A DNA stretch of 7,915 nucleotides from Sedimenticola_A endophacoides (GTDB taxonomy: Bacteria > Pseudomonadota > Gammaproteobacteria > Chromatiales > Chromatiaceae): positions 1 to 7,915 of the forward strand of contig PQCO01000300.1 in NCBI GenBank assembly GCA_003062345.1, in the 5' to 3' direction. Made by a program: the position numbers and the translations under genes. Positions within the stretch are counted from its first letter, which is position 1, and every line of letters starts with the position of its first letter. Of this stretch, positions 6,301 through 7,915 are shown piece by piece. The notes beneath the pieces were generated by a model. That model saw only the letters and a program-made list of their open reading frames with translations, did no database searches and was not told where the DNA came from.

Positions 6301-6962
6301 ACCGTGGTGTCGCCCCGGCTCACCAGCTTCATCAGCGGGCTCACCCGGGAGCTGACGGAGATCTGGGTATAGCCGATCTCCCGCGCCAGCGCCGCCACCT
6401 GCAGTTCATGGTCGGGATAGCGATAGCCGTGCATAAAGAGGATGGCGAGGGTGCGCAAGCCCCGGTCGTAGGCGTCCTGCAGGCCCTCACGAGCCCTGGC
6501 CGGGTCCAGGGGTGTGACCAGCTCCCCCCGGGCACCAATACGCTCATCGATCTCCAGCACCTCGCTGTAGAGCATCTCCGGCAGCTCGATATCGAGGGTA
6601 AAGAGGTCGGGGCGTGTCTGGTAGCCGATACGCAGGGCATCGCCGAAACCCCGGGTCACCGCCAACAGGGTCGGCTCACCCTGGCGCTCCAGCAGCGCGT
6701 TGGTGGCCACGGTGGTACCCATCTTCACCGCCTCGATCACCTCTGCGGGCAGTTCCTCACCCGCAGCCACGCCGAGCAGGTCGCGGATACCCTGGATCGC
6801 CGCATCGGGATACTGGCGGGGATTCTCCGAGAGCAGCTTGTGGGTCACCAGGGAACCATCGGGACGGTGTGCCACAAGGTCGGTAAAGGTACCCCCGCGG
6901 TCGATCCAAAACTGCCAGCCGGAGGTGGATGGGGCGTCTTCCTGTGTTGATAATTGTGTCAT
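3318..6962 (-). CDS. 5-oxoprolinase / hydantoinase, fused HyuA-HyuB type
   Basis: This 1214-residue cytoplasmic enzyme belongs to the ATP-dependent 5-oxoprolinase/N-methylhydantoinase family, which opens cyclic amides; 5-oxoprolinase converts pyroglutamate to glutamate using ATP. The N-terminal HyuA-like half begins with the phosphate-binding signature WIDRGGTFTD (about 19-28). The second ATPase motif is GFDMGGTSTDVSHY (297-310), and GGAGGQHAC (468-476) follows. The HyuB-like half starts near 705 (DPVMLEIFNNLF) and carries APYNGGTHLPD (793-803) and SRGHHADIGGITPGSMP (824-840), ending in a glycine-rich TPGGGGYGEAQ. Both halves look intact, and the length matches single-chain oxoprolinases of about 1200-1290 residues. 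Substrate cannot be fixed from sequence alone: single-chain length favours 5-oxoproline over hydantoins. No clear Shine-Dalgarno precedes the ATG at 6962. A TRAP permease fragment lies 115 bases upstream on the same strand, hinting at a former uptake partner. Confidence 0.95.
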   Translation of the reverse strand: MTQLSTQEDAPSTSGWQFWIDRGGTFTDLVAHRPDGSLVTHKLLSENPRQYPDAAIQGIRDLLGVAAGEELPAEVIEAVKMGTTVATNALLERQGEPTLLAVTRGFGDALRIGYQTRPDLFTLDIELPEMLYSEVLEIDERIGARGELVTPLDPARAREGLQDAYDRGLRTLAILFMHGYRYPDHELQVAALAREIGYTQISVSSRVSPLMKLVSRGDTTVVDAYLSPILRRYIDRVEGELQGMKESGGRLMFMQSNGGLTDAHTFQGKDAILSGPAGGVVGMVRTAEAAGFERLIGFDMGGTSTDVSHYAGEYERAFETEVAGVRLRAPMMQIHTVAAGGGSILQFDGSRYRVGPDSAGANPGPACYRNGGPLTVTDCNVMLGKLQPAHFPAVFGPAADQPLDAEVVRAKFSELADEIHASTGDRRTPEQVAEGFLAIAVENMANAIKKISVQRGYDISEYTLCCFGGAGGQHACLVSDALGMQRVYLHPYAGVLSAFGMGLADQRLMYEQAVEAQLRAELMPQLADRLQQLELEGGGAMEAQGVAGTRIRFERKLHLRYQGSDTALIVEHGEVDAIINDFEAAHRRRFGFISPEKPLIVEAVQLEVIGAGDAPAVSGEATTGRGGIDLARHRSVMQGKSYETPFHDRDQMLVDTPLQGPAVIVEQTGTIVVEPGWQATLTARDDIILERYLPLPKRVAIGTQVDPVMLEIFNNLFMSIAEQMGMVLENTAASVNIKERLDFSCAVFDQAGELIANAPHMPVHLGSMSESIKTVIRERSGTMMKGDAYALNAPYNGGTHLPDVTIIKPVFDEAGTEVIFYVASRGHHADIGGITPGSMPPDSRSVEEEGILIDNIKLVDGGRFLEEEIRALLASGAHPARNPDANIADFQAQLAACEKGMQELLGMVEHFGLNVVHAYMQHVQDNAEESVRRVLDVLSDGEFCYPMDDGYKVCVKITLDKAARRAVIDFTGTSDQHPGNYNAPSAVCRAAVLYVFRCLVDDMIPLNEGCLKPLEVIIPEGSIINPRYPAAVVAGNVETSQVIVDTLLGALGVAAASQGTMNNFTWGNDKHQYYETLCGGAGATANCNGTDAVHSHMTNSRLTDPEVLEWRFPVRLESFSIRKGSGGAGWRHGGDGCERRVRFLEAMTANILAGHREVPPYGVAGGAPGEVGINYVIHNDGRETPLDARGQVEMEPGDLFVIKTPGGGGYGEAQ

Positions 6963-7042
6963 TTATAGTGCTAACTTACATACTTACAAACAATCACAGA
7001 GTGAACGGATATTCATACCCAAATTGGTGCACAATAAACAAG

Positions 7043-7076
7043 CTCCGTGTTCTCTGTGACCCTCTGTGTTCCGTTT
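7043..7076 (-). repeat. CACAGAG-type intergenic repeat
   Basis: On the minus strand this reads AACACAGAGGGTCACAGAG followed by AACACGGAG: three roughly 9-10-base units of the CACAGAG type. A further CACAGAG lies at 6995-7001 on the plus strand, so the pair could form a long-range stem (7052-7058 with 6995-7001) around a loop of about 50 bases. Short runs of this kind recur between genes in many environmental bacteria. It lies directly downstream of the TRAP permease stop and upstream of the oxoprolinase start. Confidence 0.6.
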
Positions 7077-7077
7077 T

Positions 7078-7770
7078 TTAACCCCGCGTCATCTGCGAAG
7101 GCAGCCAAGTGGCGATTTCCGGGAAGGCGGTCACCAGCACCACCGCCAGCAGAAGCAGCAGGAAGAACGGCAGCGAGTAGACGGCGATCTTCAGGATGTT
7201 CTTGCCGGTGAGCCCCTGGAGGACGAAGAGGTTGAAACCGACCGGCGGGGTGATCTGCGACATCTCCACCACCAGCACCAGGTAGATGCCGAACCAGAGC
7301 AGGTCGATACCGGCCTGCTGTACCATCGGCAGTACCACCGAGGTGGTCAGTACCACTACCGAGATTCCGTCGAGAAAGCAGCCGAGTACCACGAAAAAGA
7401 GGGTCAGCATCACGATCAGCCCAAGGGGGGAGAGCCCCATGGTGGCAATGCCCTCAGCCAGGGCGCGTGGTATGCCGGTAAAGCCCATGGCGATGGTGAG
7501 GAAGGCGGCGCCGGCAAGGATAAAGGCGATCATGCAGGAGGTACGGGTTGCCCCCATCAGGCTGGCCATAAAGGTCTTGCGATTGAGAGTCCCGGTGAGC
7601 AAGGAGAGCACCAGGGCACCGAATACGCCAAACACCGCCGCCTCGGTGGCGGTGGCCAGCCCCCCGTAGATCGAGCCGAGGACAAAGAGGATCAGACCGA
7701 TCACTGGAAAGAGTCGCAGACTCGCCCTCATCTTCTCCCGGAATGAGAGATGGTCGTCGGCAGCAGGCAT
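7078..7770 (-). CDS. TRAP transporter large permease (DctM type), C-terminal half only
   Basis: DctM-type subunits are the main membrane channel of TRAP transporters, which take up organic acids and related solutes using a periplasmic binding protein and an ion gradient. The 230 residues contain only hallmarks of the second half. These are a linker ending in FREKMRASLRL, a membrane segment with the motif IYGGLATATEAA (34-45), GCFLDGISVVVLTTSVVLP (130-148), and VVEMSQITPPVGFNLFVLQG (167-186). About six or seven hydrophobic segments can be seen. A complete subunit has about 425 residues; the first six or so helices are missing. An in-frame TAG at 7798-7800 closes the frame, and the ATG at 7770 has no ribosome binding site. 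The DNA upstream is palindromic and repeat-like rather than coding, so this is most likely a gene cut by rearrangement. I see no DctQ or DctP partner. Confidence 0.88.
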   Translation of the reverse strand: MPAADDHLSFREKMRASLRLFPVIGLILFVLGSIYGGLATATEAAVFGVFGALVLSLLTGTLNRKTFMASLMGATRTSCMIAFILAGAAFLTIAMGFTGIPRALAEGIATMGLSPLGLIVMLTLFFVVLGCFLDGISVVVLTTSVVLPMVQQAGIDLLWFGIYLVLVVEMSQITPPVGFNLFVLQGLTGKNILKIAVYSLPFFLLLLLAVVLVTAFPEIATWLPSQMTRG

Positions 7771-7797
7771 GCGGTGGTGATTGATCAGTGACCAGCG

Positions 7798-7832
7798 CTA
7801 ACCGCCATGGAGAGCGAAGCGAAGGCGGTTAG
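7798..7832. repeat. Palindrome at the break of the permease gene
   Basis: The arms CTAACCGCC (7798-7806) and GGCGGTTAG (7824-7832) pair perfectly over nine bases around a 17-base purine-rich loop. The hairpin begins where the in-frame stop closes the permease fragment, so it marks the likely junction. It lacks a following T run on either strand and does not look like a simple terminator. Confidence 0.7.
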
Positions 7833-7915
7833 TCCCCGATAGGCGTAGGCGCGGTTGTATGGCCGCAGTTACGACCGATAGGGAGTGACGTAGGGCATAC
7901 AAATAGCGCATCCGA
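7833..7915. repeat. Repeat-like non-coding DNA at window edge
   Basis: This segment contains a 7-base inverted repeat TTGTATG/CATACAA (7855-7861 and 7896-7902, extendable to nine of ten pairs). It also has two partial direct repeats: CCGATAGG followed shortly by CGTAGG (7836-7849), and CCGATAGGG followed by CGTAGGG (7875-7895). The right edge (GTAGGG then GCGCATCCGA) resembles the GTAGGG...GCGCATCCG intergenic elements common in Gammaproteobacteria. No coding frame is supported. The element may continue beyond the window. Confidence 0.45.

Noticed and set aside
6408..7059. Plus-strand frames over the oxoprolinase 5' end and its spacer
   Set aside because: They are antisense shadows with low-complexity, basic or histidine-rich translations.
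7066..7746. A 226-codon plus-strand frame opposite the permease fragment
   Set aside because: The translation is rich in His, Gln, Glu and Gly, as expected from the complement of a hydrophobic membrane protein. No domain is visible.

Overview
The window looks like the chromosome of a GC-rich gammaproteobacterium. The tRNA-Gly is almost base-for-base like the enterobacterial one, murI is of standard length, and the repeat-rich intergenic style recalls environmental, possibly sulfur-oxidising or symbiotic, Gammaproteobacteria. That taxonomic guess is inference. Every gene I can support lies on the minus strand, so the region is described from high to low coordinates.

Right end (7915-7078): about 120 bases of palindrome-rich, repeat-like DNA abut a reading frame that encodes only the C-terminal half of a TRAP-transporter large permease (DctM type). 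The N-terminal half is absent, which suggests a breakpoint close to 7771-7800. Centre (6962-3318): a complete 1214-residue single-chain 5-oxoprolinase/hydantoinase with the HyuA-like and HyuB-like halves fused. A TRAP permease next to an oxoprolinase suggests uptake followed by ring opening of pyroglutamate or a related cyclic amide, but the permease looks broken here.

Middle (3261-1440): a less GC-rich accessory stretch. It holds a tightly coupled pair (an N-terminally shortened YbaK/ProX-type deacylase domain and a MarR-type winged-helix regulator), a small unrecognised and possibly exported protein, and copies of a short repeat with core GACATGGACA on both flanks of that small gene.

Left end (1290-1): glutamate racemase murI, followed 38 bases downstream by tRNA-Gly(GCC). 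The tRNA has its own near-consensus promoter, whose -35 box contains the murI stop codon, and a strong hairpin terminator. The first roughly 290 bases hold no convincing gene, only a hairpin and a short PEP-CTERM-like tail that may be a gene remnant.

I see no clear new multi-gene system. The most notable points are the two independently truncated genes flanking the oxoprolinase, the dispersed repeats around them, and the overlap of the tRNA promoter with the murI stop codon.
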